Source of the DNA: DASUTW01 sp035513995 | Lineage (GTDB): Bacteria; Actinomycetota; UBA4738; CALAEC01 | DNA length: 15,914 nucleotides | Direction of reading: 5' to 3' | Assembly: GCA_035513995.1 (NCBI GenBank) | Contig: DATKBL010000006.1 | Coordinates: 1 to 15,914, forward strand | Part shown: positions 8,085-14,319 of the stretch, one piece after another | Layout of the letters: each line of letters opens with the position of its first letter | How positions within the stretch are numbered: the first letter of the stretch is position 1 | Notes under the pieces: model-generated | The model's database searches: none | Told to the model about the DNA's origin: nothing | What the model saw: only the letters and a program-made list of their open reading frames with translations | Program-made: the position numbers and the translations under genes

Positions 8085-8100
8085 GGCGCTCCGGAGCGCC
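8085..8100. repeat. 16-base perfect palindrome filling the aldehyde dehydrogenase/translocase junction
   Basis: GGCGCTCCGGAGCGCC is perfectly self-complementary. It begins directly after the aldehyde dehydrogenase stop codon and ends just before the tandem GTG starts of the translocase-like gene. As RNA it can form a six-pair GC stem with loop CCGG, placing the GGAG ribosome site in the hairpin. This could lower translation of the second gene, protect the upstream message, or be a dimeric protein's site. There is no U-run, so it is not a classical terminator. Confidence 0.7.
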
Positions 8101-9585
8101 TCAGTCGATCCCCTGGGCCTTCTGGACCCTCCCCGAGTAGTCCACCGAGACCGCCTTCCACTCCATGAACTCGTCGAGGGCCTGGGGCCCCGCCTCGCGG
8201 TGGCCGTTCCCGGTGTTCTTCATCCCGCCGAACGGGAGCTGGATCTCGGCCCCGATCGTGGGCGCGTTCACGTAGACGATCCCGAACTCGAGCTCCTTGA
8301 CAGCCTTGAACACGTTCGTGATGTCGTGCGTATAGATCGCGGCCGACAACCCGTAGTCGACCGAGTTCGCCATGCGGATCGCCTCGTCGATGTCGTCGGT
8401 CCGGATGATGGCCGTCACCGGCCCGAAGATCTCCTCCTGGGCGATCCGCATGTCGGGCTTCACCTCGTCGAAGACAGTGGGGGCGATGAAGTTGCCCTTG
8501 TCGTAGCCGTCGCCGGTGAGCTCCTGGCCCCCGGTGAGCAGCTTCGCGCCCTCCTCCTTGCCGATCTCGATGTACTCGAGGATGCGCCGCTTCTGCTTCT
8601 CGTTGATCACGGGCGCGAGCTCGACCTCGGGGTCGAGGCCCGAGCCGACCTTCATCCCCTCGACCCGCTCGAGCATCCGCCGGGTGAACTCCTCGCGCGC
8701 GGCGTCGTGGACGACGAGGCGCGACGTGGCCGTGCACCGCTGGCCGCTCGTGGCGAACGCGCCCCAGGACGCGGCCTCGACGGCAAGGTCCATGTCGGCG
8801 TCGGGCATCACGATCATGACGTTCTTCGACCCGAGCTCGAGCGAGCAGCGCTTCATCAGCGCGCCGCAGCGCTCGTTGATCTTCCTCCCCACCTCCAGCG
8901 AGCCGGTGAACGAGATCGCGCGCACGTCGGGGTGCTCCACGATCGGAGCGCCGGCCTCCTCGCCGAAGCCGTGCACGAGATTGACGACCCCGGGCGGAAG
9001 CCCGACCTCCTCCAGGGCCTGCACGAGCAGGGTCGCGAGCAGGGGAGTGTCCTCCGCGGGCTTGAAGACGCTCGTGCAGCCCGAGAGGATCGCCGGCCCC
9101 AGCTTCCAGGTGGGGATGGCGATCGGGAAGTTCCACGGGGTGATGAGGCCAACCACGCCGATCGGGTGGCGCACGGTCATCGAGAACTTGTCGCGGAGCT
9201 CGGAGGGGACGGTGTGGCCGAACATCCGCCTGCCTTCGCCGGCCATGTAGTGGAGGAAGTCGATGCCCTCCTGGATGTCGCCGCGCGACTCCTTCAGCGT
9301 CTTCCCCATCTCGCGGGTCATCAGCTCGGACCACTCGTCGATCCGCTCCTCGAGCAGCAGGGCCACCCGCAGGAGGTAGTCGGCGCGCTCGGGCGCCGGC
9401 GTGTTCATCCAGTCGGGGTAGGCGTCCTTCGACGCCTGGACCGCGGCGTCGACGTCCTGGGCGTTCGACCTCGGGAAGATCCCGAGGACCTCGTCCATGT
9501 CCGCGGGGTTGCGGGACTCGAAGGTCTCCCCGGATGCCGACGGCACCCACTTCCCGCCGATCCAGTTCTGGTAGGTGTCGGTCAT
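8101..9585 (-). CDS. NAD(P)+-dependent aldehyde dehydrogenase, alpha-ketoglutarate-semialdehyde-dehydrogenase-like
   Basis: Oxidises an aldehyde to the acid in the cytoplasm. At 494 residues it is the standard length, and the catalytic parts are all present: Asn152 in TPWNFP, Lys175 in FKPAED, Glu250 in LELGSKN, the nucleophile Cys284 in SGQRCTATSR, and EEIFGPV near 396-402. The N-terminal YQNWIGGKWVPSASGETFES and the segment AGEGRRMFGHTVPSEL resemble the alpha-ketoglutarate-semialdehyde group. VNAPTIGAEIQLPFGGMKNT in the C-terminal part recalls the aminoadipic-semialdehyde (ALDH7) type, so the substrate is not settled. The ATG at 9585 has an AGGAGG ribosome site nine bases upstream and TAGGAT further up. 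It is the first gene of the long minus-strand series, with only 17-20 bases to the translocase-like gene. An aldehyde from sugar-acid or lysine catabolism would feed central carbon. Confidence 0.93.
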   Translation of the reverse strand: MTDTYQNWIGGKWVPSASGETFESRNPADMDEVLGIFPRSNAQDVDAAVQASKDAYPDWMNTPAPERADYLLRVALLLEERIDEWSELMTREMGKTLKESRGDIQEGIDFLHYMAGEGRRMFGHTVPSELRDKFSMTVRHPIGVVGLITPWNFPIAIPTWKLGPAILSGCTSVFKPAEDTPLLATLLVQALEEVGLPPGVVNLVHGFGEEAGAPIVEHPDVRAISFTGSLEVGRKINERCGALMKRCSLELGSKNVMIVMPDADMDLAVEAASWGAFATSGQRCTATSRLVVHDAAREEFTRRMLERVEGMKVGSGLDPEVELAPVINEKQKRRILEYIEIGKEEGAKLLTGGQELTGDGYDKGNFIAPTVFDEVKPDMRIAQEEIFGPVTAIIRTDDIDEAIRMANSVDYGLSAAIYTHDITNVFKAVKELEFGIVYVNAPTIGAEIQLPFGGMKNTGNGHREAGPQALDEFMEWKAVSVDYSGRVQKAQGID

Positions 9586-9616
9586 CCTCTTCTTCCTCCT
9601 GGCTCGCGTCGCTCCA

Positions 9617-9622
9617 ATCCTA
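9617..9622 (-). promoter_or_regulatory. Putative -10 element (TAGGAT) for the aldehyde dehydrogenase-translocase-acuC-pyk operon
   Basis: TAGGAT on the minus strand fits TAnnnT. Transcription would start near 9610, giving a leader of about 25 bases that includes AGGAGG nine bases before the ATG at 9585. No clear -35 is seen. It lies in the same 68-base divergent region as the promoter of the hydrolase gene, so the two promoters are within about 20 bases of each other. Confidence 0.45.
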
Positions 9623-9640
9623 CTCGCGGGCGAAGGGCAC

Positions 9641-9646
9641 TATCAT
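9641..9646 (+). promoter_or_regulatory. Putative leaderless -10 element (TATCAT) for the fumarylacetoacetate hydrolase gene
   Basis: TATCAT is followed by exactly seven bases and then the GTG at 9654, where transcription would start. This supports 9654 over the alternative GTG at 9648, which lies too near the element. No -35 resembling TTGACA is found at the usual distance. Confidence 0.5.
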
Positions 9647-9653
9647 CGTGCCC

Positions 9654-10538
9654 GTGCGCCTGGTGACCTACGCGCGGGAGGGGAAGCGCCGCCTCGGCAC
9701 CCTCGTGGACGAGACGGTGGTGGACCTCCCCGACGCGGTGGGCCACCCCGCGTTCCCCGAGACGATGGAGGCGCTCGTTCGCACCGGCCTCGGCGGGCTC
9801 GGGGTCGCCCGCGAGGCGCTCGCCCGCGAGGGCGTCGCCGAGCGCCACGCCGTGCCGGGCGCGACGCTCCTCGCGCCGCTGCTCCCAGGGTCGCTCCGCG
9901 ACTTCCTCGCCTTCGAGGATCACGTGCGCGAGGGCGCGGCGCGGCGGGGGCAGGAGTTCCCCGACCCGTGGCACCGCATGCCCGTGTACTACAAGGGCAA
10001 CCATCGCTCGATCTACGGGCCCGACGAGGAGGTGCCCTGGCCGCGGTACACCTCGGAGCTCGACTACGAGCTCGAGGTCGCGTGCATCCTCGGGGGCCGC
10101 GGCCGAGACCTCGACGAGGGCGGCGCCGCGGCCATCATCTTCGGCTACACGCTGATGAACGACTGGTCGGCGCGCGACGTGCAGCGCGACGAGATGGCCT
10201 GCGGGCTCGGGCCCGCCAAGGCCAAGGACTTCGCCACCTCGCTCGGGCCGTGCGTGGTCACGGCCGACGAGCTCGACCCGGGCGACCTGTGGCTCACCGC
10301 GAGAGTGGACGGCGAGATCTGGTCGAAGGGGAACCTCGGCGCCAGCCGCTGGACCTTCCCCCAGATGATCGCGCACGTCTCCCAGGACGAGGAGGTCTGG
10401 CCGGGCGACGTCTACGGCTCGGGCACGTTCGGCGGAGGGTGCGGCCTCGACCTCGACCGGTCGCTGCAACCGGGCGCGGTCGTGGAGCTCGAGGCCGATC
10501 GCATCGGGATCCTGCGGAACACCGTGGCCGCCGCCTGA
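9654..10538 (+). CDS. Fumarylacetoacetate hydrolase family protein, probable fumarylacetoacetase
   Basis: Probably splits fumarylacetoacetate to fumarate and acetoacetate, the last step of tyrosine/homogentisate breakdown. At 294 residues it has the FAH fold. Residues matching the animal enzyme are in place: the first metal ligand Asp83 and catalytic His90 in LRDFLAFEDHV, Glu139 and Glu141 in ELDYELEVA, and Asp170 in MNDWSARDVQ. YYKGNHRSIYGP (112-123) and GLGPAKAKDFATSLGP (184-199) are typical family segments. The start is set at GTG 9654, since MRLVTYAREG is the usual N-terminus and TATCAT lies seven bases before it. A homogentisate dioxygenase gene lies 4 kb away, which favours this role over related hydratases, isomerases or acylpyruvate hydrolases. 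The gene is divergent from the aldehyde dehydrogenase and converges on the aldo/keto reductase with two bases between stop codons. Confidence 0.88.
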   Translation: MRLVTYAREGKRRLGTLVDETVVDLPDAVGHPAFPETMEALVRTGLGGLGVAREALAREGVAERHAVPGATLLAPLLPGSLRDFLAFEDHVREGAARRGQEFPDPWHRMPVYYKGNHRSIYGPDEEVPWPRYTSELDYELEVACILGGRGRDLDEGGAAAIIFGYTLMNDWSARDVQRDEMACGLGPAKAKDFATSLGPCVVTADELDPGDLWLTARVDGEIWSKGNLGASRWTFPQMIAHVSQDEEVWPGDVYGSGTFGGGCGLDLDRSLQPGAVVELEADRIGILRNTVAAA

Positions 10539-10547
10539 TCTCAGGCG
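10532..10547. terminator. Palindrome holding both stop codons of the convergent hydrolase and reductase genes (possible bidirectional terminator)
   Basis: CGCCTGATCTCAGGCG is complementary across its arms: CGCCTG pairs with CAGGCG around an ATCT tetraloop, or seven pairs around TC. The TGA codons of both genes are inside the arms. Neither strand has a U-run after it, so factor-independent termination would be weak; RNA end protection or collision of transcripts is an alternative. Confidence 0.4.
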
Positions 10548-11485
10548 AAAGCGGGTCCCAGCGGGAGGATCTCCTCGATCTCGTCCAGGACCCCTGGCGA
10601 CAGCTCCACGTCGCCGGCCTCCGCGTTCTGCCGGGCGTGGTCGGGGTTCCGGCTCCCCGCGATCGCCGAGGTCACCCCGGGCTGGTGAAAGGTCCAGGCC
10701 AGCGCGAGCTGGGCCACGGTGATGCCGAGCCGCTCCGCGATCGGCCGCAGGCGGTCCACGACGGCGAGGCTGCGCTCGAGCTTCCCGGGCGCGAACATCA
10801 GGCGGTAGTAGGACATGTCGCCGGACCTCCCGCTGCGCCAGTCGTCGTCGTCGAACTCGGTGCTCTCTTCGATCGCCCCGGTCAGCAGGCCGTAGGCGAG
10901 CGGGCCGTACGCCAGGACGGCGATCCCCCGCTCGCCGCACCAGCGGATCAGGTCGCGGTTCTTCAGGTGGAGCATCGAGAAGTGCGGCTGGAGCGAGTCG
11001 ACCTTCCGGATCGCCTCGCACCGCTCGATCAGCGCCCGGTCGAAGTTGGAGACGCCGAGGTGGCGGACGAGGCCGTCGTCCGCGAGCCCGGCCATCGCGC
11101 CCCACGTCTCCTCGATGGGCACGCGGTCGTCGGTCCAGTGGAGCTGGTAGAGGTCGATGGCCTCGACGCCGAGGCGCCCCAGGCTGGCCTCGCACGCCTT
11201 CCGGACCTCCTCGGGGCGGAAGCCGGTGCCGTCGGGGCGGGGCGCGACCTTCGTGGCCACGAAGACCTCGCGGCCCCGGATCGCCTCGCCGACGAGCTCC
11301 TCTGACCTCCCGCTCCCGTAGACCTCGGCGGTGTCGACCCAGCTGATCCCGGCGTCGAGCCCCGCGCGGATCGCCTCGATCACCCGGCCGTCCGACTCGT
11401 TCGCTCCCCAGACGCCGCCGCCGGCCTCCCAGGTGCCGAACCCGATCACGGAGATCTCCGATGACCCGAGCGGTCGCATGCGCAT
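10541..11485 (-). CDS. Aldo/keto reductase
   Basis: An NAD(P)H-dependent oxidoreductase of the aldo/keto reductase barrel family that interconverts carbonyls and alcohols in the cytoplasm. The 314-residue length is typical. The catalytic tetrad is complete: Asp51 and Tyr56 in WVDTAEVYGSGRSEE, Lys79 in VATKV, and His116 in LYQLHWTDD. The cofactor end is visible as IAGSRNPDHARQNAEA (275-290). AYGPLAYGLLTG (192-203) resembles the YajO/YhdN-like sugar or general-aldehyde group, but the substrate cannot be named. The start MRMRPLG at 11485 matches the common MxYRxLG opening; an ATG six bases downstream (11479) has better spacing from an AAGGG site. It follows the DUF3105 gene by 25 bases and probably shares its transcript. 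Confidence 0.93.
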   Translation of the reverse strand: MRMRPLGSSEISVIGFGTWEAGGGVWGANESDGRVIEAIRAGLDAGISWVDTAEVYGSGRSEELVGEAIRGREVFVATKVAPRPDGTGFRPEEVRKACEASLGRLGVEAIDLYQLHWTDDRVPIEETWGAMAGLADDGLVRHLGVSNFDRALIERCEAIRKVDSLQPHFSMLHLKNRDLIRWCGERGIAVLAYGPLAYGLLTGAIEESTEFDDDDWRSGRSGDMSYYRLMFAPGKLERSLAVVDRLRPIAERLGITVAQLALAWTFHQPGVTSAIAGSRNPDHARQNAEAGDVELSPGVLDEIEEILPLGPAFA

Positions 11486-11510
11486 GGAGCCCTTCTACCT
11501 CATCGGGGGC

Positions 11511-12392
11511 TCAGGCGTCGCGGCACGGCGGCACGCCGGCCGCGAGCCCCTGGCACGCGAGCGATCCCTCTCCCCCCGAGGCGTAGTAGGCCTCCACGAA
11601 CGCGTGCACCTCCTCGGGCGCGACCCCCAGGCACCGCTGGAGCGACCCCCAGGCAGTCATCGCGAACGGCTGCTCCAGGCCCGGCAGCAGCGTCACGATC
11701 AGCGAGAGGTATCCCTCCTCGAAGAGCCCGTCCACCACCTGGAGAAGGGCGGCGCGCATCGACTCGGGCGCGTCGGGGGAGACCCACAGCACGACCGCCC
11801 CGTGTTCCATCGCGTGGACGACCTCGGGCGGGGGCTGAGGGTGCTCGTACACCACGCCGGGCGTCGTGGGCACCGGCGAGTGCGGCCCGGACGTTGGGGG
11901 GAACGAGGAGTAGTCGTCGAACGGCTGACCCTCGAGGAGGTGCGCGGCGCCCAGGTCGGTGGGGTGGAGCACGGGGAAGCACGAACTGCCGCCGGCCAGG
12001 CGCCAGAGGTCGCCGGTCCGGACGGCCCGGACGAGGCGGTGGTCGGCCAGCCCTCCCAGGTCGCGGGCGACGATCAGGGTCGCGGTCTCCTCGCCCACCT
12101 CCTGGTCGGTCACGCCGAGGAGGGTCCCCGAGGCCGCCACCGTCTCCTCGAACCGAGCGCAAAGCTCGTCGGCGGGGAGGAAGCCCGGATCCACGTAGCG
12201 GGCGGCGCGACGGCATCGCCCCGCCTCCAGGGCGGCGTAGTAGGAGCGCACGGCGCCCTCGGGCGTGGGCGCCCCCGTCGTCGGGACGGGGTCGTGGGTG
12301 AGGGCGCGGAGGACCCCCGCGCCGAAGGTGGCGAGGATCGCCACGGCCAGCGCCACGATGGCGGGGGTGAAGGGTCTGCGTCGCCCGGTCAC
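11511..12392 (-). CDS. Membrane-anchored DUF3105 protein with an N-terminal NTF2-like segment
   Basis: Function unknown. The 293-residue product has an N-terminal anchor helix (about 10-30, after basic RRR), so most of it should lie outside the membrane. Residues about 42-133 (PEGAVRSYYAALEAGRCRRA through GDLWRLAGG) look like an NTF2/DUF4878-type cone fold. From about 155 the DUF3105 signature appears: YSSFPPTSGPHS (161-172), GVVYEHPQPPPE and VVHAMEHGAVVLW (191-203), with conserved histidines that could bind a metal. Six cysteines occur (60, 78, 138, 254, 280, 290), enough for disulfides. The GTG start at 12392 has TAGCGT six bases and TTGACC further upstream and no ribosome site, which indicates a leaderless message. 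It is divergent from asd and upstream of the aldo/keto reductase. The DUF3105 call is from motif memory. Confidence 0.85.
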   Translation of the reverse strand: MTGRRRPFTPAIVALAVAILATFGAGVLRALTHDPVPTTGAPTPEGAVRSYYAALEAGRCRRAARYVDPGFLPADELCARFEETVAASGTLLGVTDQEVGEETATLIVARDLGGLADHRLVRAVRTGDLWRLAGGSSCFPVLHPTDLGAAHLLEGQPFDDYSSFPPTSGPHSPVPTTPGVVYEHPQPPPEVVHAMEHGAVVLWVSPDAPESMRAALLQVVDGLFEEGYLSLIVTLLPGLEQPFAMTAWGSLQRCLGVAPEEVHAFVEAYYASGGEGSLACQGLAAGVPPCRDA

Positions 12393-12398
12393 GCGCGG

Positions 12399-12428
12399 AC
12401 GCTACGGGGCCGCCGAGGCCGGGGTCAA
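12399..12428 (-). promoter_or_regulatory. Promoter of the DUF3105-reductase operon (-35 TTGACC, -10 TAGCGT, leaderless)
   Basis: On the minus strand TTGACC (12423-12428) matches five of six bases of TTGACA. After an 18-base spacer comes TAGCGT (12399-12404), which fits TAnnnT, and the GTG start follows six bases later. This is the best-formed promoter in the window. It lies inside the 58-base divergent region shared with asd. Confidence 0.6.
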
Positions 12429-12434
12429 GCCCGA

Positions 12435-12443
12435 TGGTAAGGT
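12435..12443 (+). promoter_or_regulatory. Extended -10 promoter (TGG TAAGGT) for asd
   Basis: TAAGGT is preceded by TGG, an extended -10 form, and followed by seven bases to the ATG at 12451. This would give a leaderless message. The same bases include AAGGTG, which could instead act as a weak ribosome site if transcription starts further upstream. Confidence 0.45.
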
Positions 12444-12450
12444 GACGGCG

Positions 12451-13488
12451 ATGGGCTACCGCATCGGCGTCCTCGGCGCGACCGGCCTCGTCGGCGAGGT
12501 TCTGCTGGGCATCCTCGAGGAGCGCGACTTCCCCGTCGACGACCTCCGCGCCTTCGCCTCCGAGCGATCGAAGGGCCGCCGGATCGCCTGGCGGGGAGGC
12601 GAGGTCGCCCTCGAGGTGCCCGCCGAGGCACGGTTCCGGGACCTCGACCTCGTGTTCACCGCGGCGGGCTCGGACGTGGCGCGCGAGTGGGTCCCCAGGA
12701 TCCGGGCCGAGGGGCCGGTCGTGGTCGACAACTCCTCGGCGTTCCGGCAGGAGCCGGACGTGCCGCTCGTGATCCCGGAGATCAACGCGCACGCGCTGGA
12801 GGACCACGACGGCCTGATCGCCAACCCGAACTGCACCGCGACCACCGCGCTCATGGCGGTGGCGCCGCTGCATCGCGCGGCCGGCGTTCGCGCCATGGTG
12901 ACCTCGGCGTATCAGTCGGTCTCGGGGACCGGTCGGAAGGCGATGCAGGAGCTGCTCGACCAGACCCGGAAGACGATCGACCAGACCGAGGGGCTGCGCG
13001 GCCGAGAGCGGCTCGACGCCCCAGCACCCGAGGTCTACCCGCACCCGATCGCGTTCAACGTCTTCCCGCAGTGCGAGGCGTTCCCGCCCGGCGAGGACAC
13101 CTCCACCGAGGAGGCGAAGATGGAGGCCGAGAGCCGCAAGATCCTCGAGCACCCGGCGCTCGTCGCCCATGCGACGTCGGTCCGCGTGCCCGTCGTCGTG
13201 GGCCACGCGGTCTCGGTCGCGCTGTCGCTCGACCGGCCGATGGCACCCGAGGAGGCCCGGCGGCTGCTCTCGGGGTTCCCCGGGGTCCGCGTGGTGGACG
13301 ACCCGGAGCGAGGCGAGTACCCCACGGCGCAGGAGGCCGCGGGGATCGACGAGACCCTGGTGGGCCGGGTCCGGGCGAACCCCGCGATGGAGCACGGCCT
13401 CTCGCTCTTCGTGTGCCAGGACAACCTCCGCAAGGGAGCGGCCCTCAACAACGTGCACATCGCCGAGGCGCTCGGCGGGTCGTCGTGA
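12451..13488 (+). CDS. asd: Aspartate-semialdehyde dehydrogenase
   Basis: Reduces aspartyl phosphate to aspartate semialdehyde with NADPH, the branch step to lysine, diaminopimelate, threonine and methionine. At 345 residues it is the normal length. The nucleotide loop GVLGATGLVGE (6-16) is followed by FTAAGSDVAREW, VVDNSSAFR (91-99), the nucleophile Cys128 in ANPNCTATT, Gln155 in AYQSVSGTG, and Arg245 and His252 in RVPVVVGHA. VFPQCEAFPPGEDTSTEEAK (204-223) is also typical. The ATG at 12451 begins exactly at the family N-terminus; the open frame extends upstream to 12265 but overlaps the divergent DUF3105 gene. Its TGA overlaps the GTG of the HEAT-repeat gene (GTGA). No aspartate kinase gene lies in the window. 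Confidence 0.97.
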   Translation: MGYRIGVLGATGLVGEVLLGILEERDFPVDDLRAFASERSKGRRIAWRGGEVALEVPAEARFRDLDLVFTAAGSDVAREWVPRIRAEGPVVVDNSSAFRQEPDVPLVIPEINAHALEDHDGLIANPNCTATTALMAVAPLHRAAGVRAMVTSAYQSVSGTGRKAMQELLDQTRKTIDQTEGLRGRERLDAPAPEVYPHPIAFNVFPQCEAFPPGEDTSTEEAKMEAESRKILEHPALVAHATSVRVPVVVGHAVSVALSLDRPMAPEEARRLLSGFPGVRVVDDPERGEYPTAQEAAGIDETLVGRVRANPAMEHGLSLFVCQDNLRKGAALNNVHIAEALGGSS

Positions 13489-14318
13489 CGGCGAGCGACC
13501 AGCGGACCGAGCCCGTCTACGAGATCGACCTCCGCGACCTCGCGAGCGAGGACGACGGGCCGACGCGGGTGACCGTCCCCGACGTCGACGAGGAGCCGGA
13601 GCGCCACAAGCCCGCCGCCCTCGCCGACCTGGAGCATCCCGCCGCGGCGGTCCGGCTCGAAGCCCTGTCCGGCCTGACGCAACACCCCCAGGCGATCCCC
13701 ATCGTGGCGGTCACCGCTCGCCTGCGGGATCCGGAGCCCGCCGTGCGCCGGGCCGCGGTCGAGGCCCTCGAGGCGACCGGCGACGAGCGTGGACTCCTCC
13801 TGCTGCTCGACGTGATGGAGGACCCCGTGGAGGACCTTCGCCGCTCGGCGGTGGATGCGCTCCGCCGGCGTCGATCGCCCGACCTCCTCGCCCTCCTCCG
13901 CAAGGAGCTGGGCGTCGTCAGCAGAGCCGACGTCGCGGCCAGGGCCCTGGCCCTGCTGAGCGAGGGGCGGCTCGTAGGAGCGGAGCGAGGGACGACAGAG
14001 CGGCGAGACCCGCCCCACCACGCGAGCTCCAAAGACCTCGCGTCGCTGCTCGAGCAGCTCGGCCATCCCCTCCCCGAGCGCCGGCGCATCGCCTGCGAGC
14101 GGCTCGGGTTCATGCGGGCCCGATCGGCCGTGGCGCCTCTGGCGGAGCGGCTCGCGGACCCCGAGCGCGGCACCCGCATCAAGGCCGCCGACGCGCTGGC
14201 GCAGATCGGTGACGATGGCGCGCTGGAGAGCCTGGAGCGGTCCCACGCCTCGGAGCCCGACCCCGGCGTGGCGTTGGCGATCGAGCGGGCCATCGCGGCC
14301 CTCTCGACCCGCCGCTGA
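13485..14318 (+). CDS. HEAT-repeat protein
   Basis: A soluble 277-residue protein of unknown role. After an acidic N-terminus (1-45), two blocks of HEAT-like helix pairs are visible: HPAAAVRLEALSGLTQH (51-67), DPEPAVRRAAVEALEATGD (82-100), DPVEDLRRSAVDALRRR (113-129), and, after an odd stretch, HPLPERRRIACERLGFM (194-210) and ADPERGTRIKAADALAQIGD (224-243). Such repeats usually bind protein partners. It is distinct from PBS-lyase enzymes, since no other domain is present. GTG 13485 overlaps the asd stop by four bases; it is chosen because the frame has no other start near the domain and asd fills the region upstream. Residues about 160-178 come from a palindromic insert unlike the repeats. 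It converges on hmgA with one base between the stop codons. Confidence 0.82.
   Translation: MTASDQRTEPVYEIDLRDLASEDDGPTRVTVPDVDEEPERHKPAALADLEHPAAAVRLEALSGLTQHPQAIPIVAVTARLRDPEPAVRRAAVEALEATGDERGLLLLLDVMEDPVEDLRRSAVDALRRRRSPDLLALLRKELGVVSRADVAARALALLSEGRLVGAERGTTERRDPPHHASSKDLASLLEQLGHPLPERRRIACERLGFMRARSAVAPLAERLADPERGTRIKAADALAQIGDDGALESLERSHASEPDPGVALAIERAIAALSTRR
13964..14016. repeat. Palindromic element inserted in frame in the HEAT-repeat gene
   Basis: GGGGCGGCTCG (13964-13974) is complementary to CGAG plus CCGCCCC (14004-14007 and 14010-14016), an 11-pair stem with a two-base AC bulge and a 29-base loop. The loop holds GAGCGGAGCGAGGGACGA-like sequence typical of dispersed palindromic repeats. 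It translates in frame as a Gly/Arg/Thr/Pro-rich stretch between two HEAT blocks. Only one copy is in the window, so its repeat status is inferred. Confidence 0.5.
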
Positions 14319-14319
14319 C

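Noticed and set aside
8084..9550. The open frame of the translocase-like gene runs on through the aldehyde dehydrogenase region, which would give a 1455-residue protein
   Set aside because: The upstream part is Arg/Gly-rich shadow sequence opposite in frame to a full, motif-complete aldehyde dehydrogenase on the same strand; tandem GTG starts with a ribosome site lie at 8078-8083.
9534..9653. Upstream ATG extension of the fumarylacetoacetate hydrolase
   Set aside because: The extra 40 residues are a Ser/Arg-rich run overlapping the divergent aldehyde dehydrogenase start, while MRLVTYA at 9654 is the usual family N-terminus and has a -10 element at the right distance.
12265..12450. Upstream extension of asd
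   Set aside because: It overlaps the start and promoter of the divergent DUF3105 gene, and the family N-terminus begins at 12451.
11500..13458. Minus-strand open frame of 652 codons
   Set aside because: It runs antisense across asd and overlaps DUF3105 in another frame; its product is low-complexity with no recognisable motif.
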